Positions 11,576 to 21,779 of a stretch of 64,000 nucleotides of DNA are shown in pieces (position 1 is the first letter of the stretch; every line of letters begins with the position of its first letter). The DNA lies in NCBI GenBank assembly GCA_019055375.1, contig JAHQIW010001438.1, positions 1 through 64,000 on the forward strand, in the 5' to 3' direction. Under the pieces are notes generated by a model. It worked only from the letters and a program-made list of their open reading frames with translations, had not been told where the DNA came from and did no database searches. Made by a program: the position numbers and the translations under genes. The stretch comes from Parelaphostrongylus tenuis (lineage: Eukaryota; Nematoda; Chromadorea; Rhabditida; Metastrongylidae).

Positions 11576-12762
11576 TGTTTTCGAGTGAAATTTTGTTTAA
11601 GCCTTGGATTTTCAGCGGGTGTTAGAGAACTTTCTCTTCACCCTAATAGAATTAGCACTAAGTAAACAGTGAAAGCAGAGAGTGTTCAGAAAAAGATGTT
11701 CACAATGCGAATGAAATCAAGGTAATTAGTTGCACTAATAAATGAGGTAATAATTTTTCCACTACTGATATCATGACAGCATTGACATGGATAAACTACA
11801 TATCATTTCAACTTCTATAAGCTCCGAAGAAGCGAAACCACCGAAATGGCAGTATCAGGAAAACTCGCATAATAGCACATTCGTATTTGCTCATCATGTA
11901 AACGGTGAACTGTTGATCACTGCCTTCTTCGCTGTTTTGCATCAACTCATTCATGTATCAAAGTTTCACTCTTCCATTCCATTTCCAAATCGTATATTCT
12001 TCGACTTTTCTCTCTTAACTCCTATTCAAGTACCATTTTCGTTCGCTGCTGTAGGATTTAGTTCACTTGACCACTAATATTACAAGTACAAAGTAGGTTG
12101 TACCTGCACAATCACATTAAAAACTGAACACTGCACACGTGGGCAACTAAGCTACTTTATCCTTTAAACATCTCATTAATCTTTGGCAATGTTTGCAGCC
12201 GTCTTTTTGATATTTAGCTAGATCATTCAAAGCAACAGCTAGGCAGACATATATGTTTCAGCGACCATTATTAGCGCCATTTTCTCCGTCACCCACCACC
12301 AATTAAAGAAAACGAGCTACTCATCAGTCTATTGCTATAGTAATTTGAACCTAATAGCTGCGCAGATAAATTAACACCTTCTCATATGGAAAGCACGCAT
12401 TCTTAAAATGATGAAAAGGTAAGCTATCAAAAAGCATTCGTAGTCTAATTTACTGCGTGATATGGGTATAATAGTTATAACCGGTCATTTTGCTGCATTC
12501 TATGTGTCGTTGTAAAATCTCCATGACACTCTTTGTTTTCATCCCGATTTGTGCCCAGTTTTGTCACGATTATTTGCGAAGTGATGATCTCATTGTTAAA
12601 GTGTTCCCTGGTGCCCAGTACAGTAGATATACATATGACGATCTCAAATGCTATACATTAATGTCGTCATTCAAATATACTCATTTTTTGTGATCTCTAG
12701 AACCAGCAGTTATTCGCTAAATCCCAAGATCGACTATCTATTAACCTCGGCATAGCTTGAAT

Positions 12763-12970
12763 AAATGAGCATTTCCTTCTGTTAAGCCGTTCCGAGGTGT
12801 CAGTGATAGTATTTAATGAATATTAGCGAAGTTATACAGCAATACAGTTATCATAATTATTGTAATATTCATGGTGCATTACTAACTGTATTGTTGTATT
12901 GCTCGCTAATGTTCAATAAATACTATCACTAACACCTAGGAACGGTTCAACAGAAGTAAATGCTCAATTA
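12763..12970. repeat. Palindromic (foldback) element, about 88-bp arms
   Basis: The left arm from 12763 (AATGAGCATTTCCTTCTGTT, then CCGTTCC, AGTGATAGTATTTA, AATACAGTTA) is matched in reverse complement by the right arm ending near 12970. The arms differ at roughly one position in nine, and about 35-40 bp separate them. There is no coding capacity. This is consistent with a small foldback MITE. Confidence 0.85.
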
Positions 12971-13082
12971 TTCTTTATAGTCTGCGAATGTTTAATGTCT
13001 TAAGAATCAACTGCAGAACAATGTTTTTTTCTGATCCTGAAAAGGATAAATTCAACAAGAGCTCCTAGACTAAATAACACGA

Positions 13083-13210
13083 CTCTGAGGAAGGCGATCG
13101 CGCCGGTATCTCAACCACTAGTAATCAAAAAATCTATCGCTTTTCAAGGACAGTCGATCGAGTAAGTGATACCAATCTCACGAAAGCTCTGAATGAAGAT
13201 TGATTTCTGA
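13083..13210 (+). repeat. Dispersed repeat with a hammerhead-like core (same family as 49865-50165)
   Basis: The phrase CTGAGGA (13085-13091) is followed by the hairpin GGCG-ATCG-CGCC (13093-13104). The next bases are GGTA where a hammerhead would have GAAA, so this copy looks inactive. Downstream sequence ('atctatcgcttttcaaggacagtcgatcgagtaagtga') matches the tails of the copies at 49.9 and 50.1 kb. Confidence 0.55.
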
Positions 13211-13639
13211 GCTATTCTTTTCTTTTCTCGGTTCTATAATTTTAACATGCCGAGATCCAAGCAATGTCGGTCTTTTCAGAAATTCTCCATGATTGGTCAC
13301 TGTACGAATGGCTTGACGCGCTACTAAGTGTGAGTAACAACACCACAGAAAAAAATCGGATTTTTTGTTTTTTGGTGATAAGATACATCGGCTTTACTTC
13401 TAGAACTCAAAATTATCAGAAGATTTCGCAGTCGGAGACTGAACGCTTTCTTCATAATGTCAAACCAACTGATCATACTTCCTCTTTGTGAGGGCAGGTA
13501 TTCCAAAGTCGGTTATAAACTATGAGAATGTGAAATCTTGTGTGCATCTCAATCATGGAACAAAGAAAACTTCGTCTTTTTCTGTTATAGAAGAACGAGT
13601 AAAGAAACGACCCCTTTCTCCGTACAAGGACTTTCCACT

Positions 13640-13725
13640 GCACTTCTAGTAATCATTCGAAAGATTAAATCTCTGGCTATTGCTCTACGTCCTCTTTTTC
13701 TCAAAAAGACCTATTTATAATGGTT
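13640..13725 (+). repeat. Dispersed repeat fragment, family C
   Basis: 'agtaatcattcgaaagatta' and 'aatctctggctattgc' match the repeat at 41010-41165 and, inverted, at 41735-41905. Confidence 0.5.
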
Positions 13726-13739
13726 AAAAAATGGAAAAC

Positions 13740-15490
13740 ATCTGTGTTTCACACTCGATTTTTCTCACAAGATAGAGCTCTTCATTTGAGCTATCGGTAA
13801 ACCGTTTCAATGGCGTAAGTTTTGATGATTCCCACGCTGTGCTTAATATCTGGAAAGATTATACCGTTGTAGTGTAGAGGAGAAAATGTGATTGATTAAC
13901 ATAAGCGGGCACTTGTTTTTCGGCTAATCTAACGGACTAGACAGTGAGGCATAGAAAGGAGGTTGATTGCCGTTTCAACAAACGGTTCGATCGATAAAGC
14001 TTAGGCGGCTCATCTGTGAAGTGCGATTTTCGTTATTTATTTGAGAATCTCTTTGCTTTGGAGGAAACTTCAGAAAAGACGTATATCTTTGGTACTACAC
14101 GAATCTTCTACACGTTCATATGTCTGTGACTTCAGCAAAGTAAGAGTAAAAACACAAAATTTGTTCAACGATAGTCTCACTTTGAGTGCTACCATGTTAT
14201 GGGTATGTTTTTTCAAAAAGAGCAGGCAACACAGTATCCAGAGATTTGAGCTTTCAAATGTTACTATCACTCTTATAAAAATTCCTGTAAAGTGAAACAG
14301 GTCGTTCTTCACTTGCTCCCCTATATAAGGTAAGAACCGAAAACGTCTTTTCTAAAGTCGAAGACAACACTGTTTCTCCCATCTCTTACATTTCTTACTG
14401 GGAAAATTTATTGACAAATATATAAGATGCATTCTATTAAACTGGATATTCTTTAATAATTTACTGCATATTCGAGCAAACACGGAGCTGTTAATCAAGT
14501 CTTATTCAACATCAACCTGCAATCTGGTGATATCGCTATGTTAAGGGCATTCGATAGACAAATTAACTCGCTGTTCTTCGATCAGTCACTTATATAGTCT
14601 GTGTATAATGAGTTGACAGCAGAATAAATAGTTAATAGCAATTCAAGAAAAACTGGCCACTGTTTGATTCATAACATAATGCACAACCTCAGTGTTGTAT
14701 TGAAACCACTGAAGGCAATAATTAGTGTAGACTTGTGAAATCTTACTTTCATACCGGCGTTATTAGAGTGCTAAGAATTCTCAAAACAGCATAAGGAGCT
14801 TACAAATTGGTTTTAGAGTCACGATTGCCGTTCTTACATGTTTTGTAGCGTACCAGAGGGTATGGTTCGGAGCTGTGATTAATAATCCATCAGCTCACGA
14901 AGGAAGCAGTAACTCATTAGCAACATTCAGTAACACGTATGGAAAGCTAATCAATTGGTGGCTTAATAGAGGCTTTCCTTCTTTGTTCAAAAGGCTAGGT
15001 GAGTATGCTGTGTTCTGCGTCCTCCTACTTTCATTCAATAAGTTTTTCCGCCTTTTATTTTTATTGGAAGTTTGAGACGCTCTCGTAGCAACTATATCAC
15101 TATATAGAGTATAGTAGCATAGTATAATTATAGTGGTATAGTAATAGGCATCTATAGTCATAACTAAGTATTCAATATGAATTACTGTCTTCAAGTTTTG
15201 CTCTTAAATATACCGTCTAGGCCCATGATAGCGATGGTGCACTGGTAGCGCCTGCCTCCGCTTTGAATGAATCGCGTCTACATTACCTCAATATTTCAAG
15301 CATTGTACATCACTCAGCATTGTTGGATATATAATTATAACATTGTGACAATGTCAAGAAAGCATTTGAATAGGGTTTCTTGTAGGCTAAAACCTATTAT
15401 GCTCGTTTTTGTAATGGATGACTGTATTTTCAAGTGAGAAAAGATCTAACAACATTTCAGAAAACCTGTCAGTGTTGTCATTAGTTTTAT
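13740..15490. other. No gene recognised
   Basis: No supported gene. An AT-rich low-complexity patch lies at 15090-15165. A fragment at 15230-15290 faintly resembles a tRNA D arm (GCGATGGTGCACTGG) but has no matching 3' half. Confidence 0.35.
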
Positions 15491-15499
15491 GGTCTAAAT

Positions 15500-18400
15500 A
15501 TGCAACCAAATGAAACTGAATTAGATTGCAAGGAGGTAGCGAATTTCTCTTTTTTTTCAGCCTTTATTTTTTTTATCAATATGCTTAAATGTTACCTACC
15601 TAAGGAAGGACTGGATTTAGTAGAATATCCACTATATCGTGCAGTTCAAGTGCTCTACACGCTTCTATCGTTGATGTCAATCCCACTAATGATCTATGTG
15701 GAAATCATGAATATTTTTTGCTCAACATTTCATCGTAACATAAAGGTACATGGCATTCAGCAAGTATCTATTATAGCTCAAATACCTTAGCCAATAGAAA
15801 ACTCCTACTCGTAGAAGATTATACGACTCGCTAATCCGAACATTTCAGAGCTTTCAATGAGCAAAACAGAATAGGTTTGGGGCTAATCGATGCTTCTCTA
15901 TCCGACTAATTACTCGGCTTCAAAAACCAACCTTACTGAAATCTTAATCTCAGTATATTGAGGATGACAGAACCCATTCATCGCTCTTTTTTCAGATGAT
16001 TTTGCTAATTTATTACACTGCGGCCTTGCTTCAGTCGGCAACATATTGTTGTATTCAGGTAAAAATTATGCCTAATGAAACGAATATGCGCATTTGCAGC
16101 GAGTTTCAATTCATAAAGTACGGCTTAGAAGAAAGATTTGATTTGAGCGTGGATCTATGTCTACCCGTTGCTATATATATCTTTCGTAACACGAGGTAGA
16201 AGCAAAAATGCGTTTCAAGGTAGTTCCTTACTATACAGTTCTCAGAAAGTAAAGGAAAAGGAAGGCAAATCACATTTGGATAAAGTGCCAATATGTCAAA
16301 GGATCATTTCTGAGCCACGCATCTCACGTGGTTTGTTGAAGATGGTCTAACTTATAGAGCCCGATACGCGAGTTTCGATCTTACGATCTCGTCAGTAGGG
16401 CAGTTGCCCTTTCTCGTCTTTTCCTAATCTCTGTGGGTGCTCCAGTCCCCATACTAAGAGTTAGTTGAAACACGTGTAGCGGGCTCTTTAAGTCAGTTCA
16501 TGTTTAACAGACCACATGACATTCATGGCTCAAAAATGATTCTTTGACACATTGAAATTTGGGTTGTGATCCCAAGAAAACACTTGAAATGAATGATATC
16601 ACCTGTATCACCTGCCGTCCCGTTGATCGTCGAGTGACTCGAGCGGGTACCAGCAACTCTTCCGTTTTTCCCTATCGCGTGCAAGAGTAGCCCAGTGGGT
16701 CCTCCTCGCTCTAGGAATTCGCTGAGCATCATATCTTTCTTCCATCGCTTTCGTGAAGAAATCGGACCAACGGGTCAGTGGTCTTCCTTTAGAGCGCTTG
16801 ACGTCCCGAGGAATCCAGTCGGTAACGGCTCTCGTCCATCGGTTGTCGTTGAAGCGCATCACATGTCCGGCCCACCTTATTTTCGATGTCCTGGCGTGTA
16901 GAACGGCGTCTCTGATTTTTGATCGTTGACGTAGGTCGGAGCTTCGGACCCTTTCTCTCATTTGCGAGATACGGGATACTCCTAGCATCGACCTTTCGAC
17001 TGCGCGTTCGATAACGACAAGTGATCTTTTATCCTGCTTACGTAACGACCAGGTTTCTGCTGCATACGTCAGGGCAGGGATAATTGTCGAGTCGAAAAGG
17101 TGGGCACGGAGTCGGATGTTCTTTGTCCTCTTCACTACTCTTCGATGCTCTTAAACGTTCCCCAAGCCGCTCGTTTCCTCCTGCTCAACTCTGGGGCTAG
17201 GTCGTTCATCATGTTGATTTCACGACCTAGATAGATGTAACTGGAGCATTCGGAAATTGTCGTTCCGTTAGCGTGAATGGGGCATTAGAAACCCATCCGT
17301 TCCTCATGAACATTGTTTTCGTTAGATTCAGTTGAAGACCGATCTTTCCACAGGCGTTATCGAAATCAGTCAACATTCGTTCCGCTTGGCTGATGTTTGG
17401 TGTTATGAGTACGATATCGTCAGCAAAGCGAAGATGGTTTAACTGTCGACCGTCAATTTTCACTCCCATTTCGTCCCATTCTAATGTTCGCATGACGTTT
17501 TGTAGGGTGGCAGTGAATAGTTTTGGCTATATTGAATCGCCTTGTCGAACCCCTCTTCTTACGTCAATAGTGATATTATTGTAGAATGGAGATATTCTGG
17601 TCGTGAAATCTTTATAAACCTCACGAAGGATCATTATGTACCGAGTAGGGACGCCCTGGTTATCCAGAGCCTCTATAACCGCTTCTGTTTCCACTGAATC
17701 TAAGGCTTTCTTCAGATCGGTGAAAGTGAGACAGAGTGGTTGTTTGTACTCTCGTGAAACTTCGATGAGTCTTGTAATCGTGTGGATGTGGTCTATAGTA
17801 CTAAATCCCTTTCGGAACCCTGCTTGTTCGCATGGCTGTCCTTCGTCCAGTGTTCTGTCAATCCTGTTCAGGATGACTCGAGTAAAGAGTTTATAGACAA
17901 CGGACAGCAAGCAGATTGGGCGATATTGCCTATGTCGTCAAGGTCTCCCTTTTTGAACAACAATACGGTCTTGCTGGTTTTCCATTGAATAGGGACCTTA
18001 CATTCTGACAGGTAGCGAGTGAAGAGACGAGCCAGGGCATTGATGAGCATAGGCGGCAGGTTCCTCAGGTGTTCTGGTATAATCCTGTCTGGACCGGGTG
18101 TTGTTCTGTTTTTCACCGACGATATAGCATGTCGGATTTCGGAAGGAAGGACCGGTGGAACGACATATTCGTCCTCTTTCAATTTATATGACGGTAAGAG
18201 GACATGGCTAGCGAAGAGATCCGAGTAGTATTGGTGGATGATTTTCTCCATAGCCCTTCTGGAAGCAGTAAGTGTTCCGTCAGGGTATCGGAGTGCAATC
18301 ATCTTGGTCTTATAGTTGGCGAAGCCTCGCTGGGCTTTGCGAATGCTCTTCCCAGCTTCTGCAGCTTCTGCCATAACTGCTGCTCTTCTCTCTTTAAGGT

Positions 18401-20440
18401 CTTCTTTTAGCGCTTCTCTGCATCGTTTCGCAAGTTCGGACTTAAGGTTTCGGTTGCCTGCAGCTCGCGCGATTCCACGTTGACGTATCAGCTCGAGTGT
18501 CTGCGGAGACAAGCGTCTCTTCGTGACCTTAGGGCTCTCGGCTTTTTTAGCGCCAACGTGAAAATGTTCAACGAGTCGATCGTATTCTTCGTCGATGTTG
18601 TCGACAACGGTATCTTCTCAAGAGCCGGCTAATGATTTGAATACATCCCAGTTTATGGTAGTTCTGGGAGTTCGTTGTTTGAATTTAGCGGCTTTCTCTC
18701 CTTTCCTCGAAAATCGGAACGTTGCGCGAAGGAGGCGATGGTCTGATCCCGTGTAGAACTTGGGAACAACAGCGACGCCGGTCAGGCAAAACCTTCGATT
18801 TACTATTATGTGATCTATTTCGTTATGGTACTCCCCATTGGGAGACTCCCACGTCCATCGCTGAGAAAGAGGCTTTTGGAATTGCGAGTTACCATGGATG
18901 GTTTGGGTCGTCATGATAAACTCGGATAGCCTCTCACCCTGTTCATTCCATTCTAGTCCGTGGTTTCCAATGTGACGTTCTTCGAACGTCCTTCTAGCTC
19001 CAATTTCCGCGCTAAAATCTCCGACAATGACCTTGAAGAATGTATGATCTTCTCTGAAGAATTTTCGAGATCCATATAGAGCGCTTCGACTTCGTCTTCG
19101 TCATAGCTTGATGTTGGTGCGTAAGCAACGAAGATGAAATGAATGATATGATATATTAAATATGCCAGCCAAGAGCAATCGAGTGTAAAACACTCTGTGT
19201 AAGGAGATAATTTCACTGAACATAAAGTGTAAAACGTTTGTCTTCGCTAGGGCATAATGTGGAGAAGAGGCATTTACAGAGATTAACAAAAGACGAGAAA
19301 GCGCAGCTGCCCGACTGACGAGACCGTAAGATTGAAAAACGTTTATCGGGCTCTATAAGTTAGCCCATCTTCAAAAAATCAATTGGCATTCATGGCTCAA
19401 GAATGATTCTTGGATATATTGAAATTTGAGCTGTGGTCCTAAGAAAACACTCGAAACGAATGATAAGGTGTCAACAGTTGGCGCGTTTCGAGGATCTCTA
19501 GGTGACGCACGCACATTGTGATGTACTCACCGCACGTTATGGATTGTTAGCCTCCACTTCATTTAGTAGTATGTGAAGTTCCCTATACTTTGTAAGAAAT
19601 CCACTTTTATAAAATTTCCGAGATCATTCAGAAATGTGTAGTTTTTTCAGATATACGAAGTAGGTAGCTTATTCGTCAGTAAACCTTGTGATTTCTTCTG
19701 GCCTTCCTACATCTATGCTGCTTTCCACATAAGCAGCGTTGCTCCATCCTTTGTCATGGTAAGTAGCAAACGCGGAAAATTAACTAAATTTTTCGTTCAT
19801 GACTTTTTGCGTGACTGAGAAGTGTTCGTAAATGACGGAGTGTTTAGAAAAATCAGTTGTTGCGTCTCCAAACTGAAGAGAGCAACATGTTCGCACGAAA
19901 GCCCATCCAGTTTCGAATATGTTGCACTATGAGCTCAAGGATTAGAAGAACTACTTGCATGTTAACACTCACAGTGTTTGTCTTGAAAATGATGTCTACA
20001 GAGAAGAATCCATAGCTATTCAGTTTGAAATCTATGTGTACGATATTTTTTTCTAAATGACTCACTGTACGCGATAATCATTTTCTTTGCTCACTTGCAA
20101 ACGTAATGCGTTGGGATTGTGACCTTATGATGCAGAGTTGATTAAAAACCCTAGATCAGTATTACCAGTTATGTGGCAGGTATCCAAGTCTTCATCTGGC
20201 GTTGTGTGTCACAATGAAGTTCTTAGTATTGCAAAATAGCGAGAATAGTGCAGTAGTACAAGCGTTTCATAATGGTTAAGACTAGATTCTTAATTGCAGC
20301 AGCTATTAGTGAAAAGACGTGAGAAACTTTAGATTCTGAGCTTGACAGCGATGTGCTGCGAGCGGTTTATGACGACGATTCGCTCTAACAAGTACGAGAC
20401 CAACGGAATCGCTCCGAGTTTGTTTCTTTGTTTGCTTGCG
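15500..20440 (+). CDS. Serpentine chemoreceptor (Srab/Sra-like GPCR), 5' four exons
   Basis: Four exons join in phase 0 at every junction: 15500-15745, 15996-16058, 19651-19758 and 20333-20440 (175 codons). Donors are AAG|GTACAT, CAG|GTAAAA, ATG|GTAAGT and GCG|GTAAGA. Acceptors are TTTTTTCAG (twice) and CTTTAG. The product is a seven-helix odorant/chemical receptor half. TM1 lies around VLYTLLSLMSIPLMIYV and ends in FHRNIK. TM2 is LLIYYTAALLQSATYCC. A KPCDFFWPSY segment and TM3 (ISSVAPSFVM-ILSLTAMCC) lead into ERFMTTIRSNKYETNG, the ER...T....YE motif of the nematode Sra/Srab/Sre group. The ATG at 15500 opens MQPNETELDC. Exon 1 could instead begin later, since a T-rich CAG lies at 15560. Intron 2 (3,592 bp) holds a foldback repeat and an RTE insertion. 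The 3' half is uncertain, so intact gene and pseudogene are both possible. Confidence 0.72.
16290..16599. repeat. Foldback-repeat copy, left part, inside receptor intron
   Basis: Both termini of the foldback family lie here almost back to back. The leftward end has 'agagcccgatac' (16357) and the rightward end 'gaaacacgtgtagcgggctct' (16468-16488). After it comes the 'cccaagaaaacacttgaaat' arm that continues beyond the RTE at 19150. Confidence 0.65.
16585..16599. repeat. Target-site duplication (left) of RTE insertion
   Basis: TGAAATGAATGATAT, repeated exactly at 19135-19149 on the other side of the element. Confidence 0.85.
16600..19134 (-). mobile_element. RTE-type non-LTR retrotransposon, 5'-truncated, inactive
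   Basis: On the minus strand from 19134 the order is as follows. First comes an apurinic-type endonuclease starting mid-domain (FVAYAPTSSYDEDE, later DHIIVNRR and GSDHRLLRATF). Next is a basic linker (18512-18250), then reverse transcriptase (PGPDRIIPEHL, QWKTSKTVLLFKKGD, AGFRKGFSTIDHI, DLKKALDSVE, GVRQGDSI, FADDIVLITPN). A C-terminal tail (IRWAGHVMRFNDNRWTRAV) ends near 16608. The FADD active site is intact at about 17410, but there is a frameshift near 17890, a stop at GDSI*, and others. The 3' end carries only a short GGTGATACAGGTGATA tail, as in RTE elements. The 5' end is truncated within the endonuclease, typical of target-primed integration. Family recognition is from recalled motifs. 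Confidence 0.9.
19135..19149. repeat. Target-site duplication (right) of RTE insertion
   Basis: Exact second copy of the 15-bp sequence at 16585-16599. Confidence 0.85.
19150..19480. repeat. Foldback-repeat copy, right part
   Basis: Continuation of the repeat interrupted by the RTE: 'gccagccaagagcaatcgag', 'gcccgactgacgagaccgta', 'atcgggctctataagttagc', 'aaaacactcgaaacgaatga'. The reverse complement of 16357-16425 matches 19287-19356. Confidence 0.65.
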
Positions 20441-20589
20441 GTAAGAAAATAAATCTTTTCATCATTCTCAAGAGATCGTAATTTTGTTCAAAACAGCCAT
20501 GAAGATGAAATGCTTAGATGTGAAGGTTTGAGTAAGCTACTAAAAAACCGATTCATCGAACAGAGAGCCTTCAGCATTCATTTACACTT

Positions 20590-21530
20590 CAGGTTTCTTT
20601 TGCAAAAGCAGATTATTGGCGCTGTTGTCGAGATAAGCCATGCGTACGGTAACAGCAACTTTAATCAAAGAGTGTGGTGGATAATTTTCATTCCTCCGTC
20701 CGTCAAGGAAAAGTTCAAAGACGTCATGGCGGTGAACACTGGCATCTGCTTCGTCTGTATGGTTACGTTTCATATATTGTCTCGATTCAACAGAAAACAA
20801 TGTGCGTGTGAGTTTATATTTTTGATGGGCAGCAACAACTTTGTCACATGCTAATATTATTTGCTATCAAAGTGATAATACAAAAGTTGTGTATGCACAC
20901 ACTTTGTTTGCTGATGTTTTCTATGCTGTTAGCATGCAATAGATATTTGCAGAATAATATCTTTCTGAAGACCCCTTCTCAATCTTCTTTCGTTGTAGTC
21001 ATTTGATCCATTCTCGGGGTAGCCAAGATTAACTGATTGGAGGATGAGCTGAAGAAAACTTAGACGTATAAAGCTGACGGCGTTGATTGATGCTTGAGGG
21101 ATTCATCCTCAAGCTCCCTGCTTCGTTTGAGGCGTATAAGTGCATATCTGGCATTCACAATGATTCATGCTGGTCCGCCGTTGCATCAAGTCGTGCTATT
21201 TATGCTACCAGTTAGTCTGCTATCACTCCATCGACCCCCGAAGAAACAGAAGGCTTGGTGAAATATGGGCGTGAGATTGAACCATCAACTTTGTGCGCGA
21301 CATGCTCCATAGTTGGGAAAGTCACCCAAGAATGGCTTAATATATAGATGAAGAGGATTTTGGATAGTTTTCAAAAGGCAGCTATAAATGGCTCAAAATT
21401 GAATAACACGATAACTACGTTATATCTTAGTTCTTCTCATTTCTCGCTTCAGTATCGAAATGACTGTTTTCAGAACATGATACAAGTTTTACCGGCAATG
21501 TTTCTGCCTCCCTGGCGAAGATCGAAAGAG
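20590..21530 (+). CDS. Candidate downstream exons of the chemoreceptor, frame uncertain
   Basis: One long frame covers about 20590-20812 (FLLQKQIIGAVVEISHAYG, IPPSVKEKFKDVMAVNTG, ICFVCMVTFHILSRFNRK). It could supply TM4, the second outer loop and TM5, and ends at a good nematode donor GTGAGTTT. The nearest strong acceptor (CACTTCAG before 20593) puts it one base out of phase with the preceding exon, so a different acceptor or a frameshift is required. Near 21455, after TTTCTCGCTTCAG, the peptide YRNDCFQNMIQVLPAM resembles the Srab motif at the start of TM6 (YQ..EN......L.P). A SINE relic lies between. These could show a gene still spreading 3' or a decayed one. Confidence 0.3.
21067..21320 (-). 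repeat. tRNA-derived SINE, degraded copy
   Basis: Read against the copy at 28101-28402, shared blocks occur in the same order: 'ataaagct', 'ggcgttgat', 'cttcgtttgaggc', 'ttcacaatgattc', 'cgaccccc', 'ggcttggtga', 'cgtgagattgaaccat', 'gtgcgcgac'. Many substitutions and small deletions indicate an old insertion. Confidence 0.6.
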
Positions 21531-21779
21531 TGGGGGACAAAAGGCCTTGTCAGTCAACCTGCTTGGATGCTGTGTTACTTAAAAACTTGTCCAAATGGAG
21601 TCTTCACCTTATCGAAAACTCCTTGTAGGTTGCGCTCGTCTAATGAGTACCCAAAACATTACCACAGTTCCGTATTATGTTCCAATGCACATGTTTGTTT
21701 ATAATACGTAGAGAATGGGTTGTAAGAATACTACTGAATATCAACAAACCTCAAAGTTGAGTAATTGACCTCTATTTAC

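Noticed and set aside
15537..15565. Very short intron GTAGCG...TTTTTTTTCAG in exon 1 of the receptor
   Set aside because: About 29 bp is below any usual nematode intron; the frame is open through it, so no intron is needed.
16059..16198. Read-through extension of receptor exon 2 (to FRNTR and a stop)
   Set aside because: Splicing at 16058 joins in phase to the KPCDFFW exon with a strong acceptor; the read-through gives no receptor continuity.
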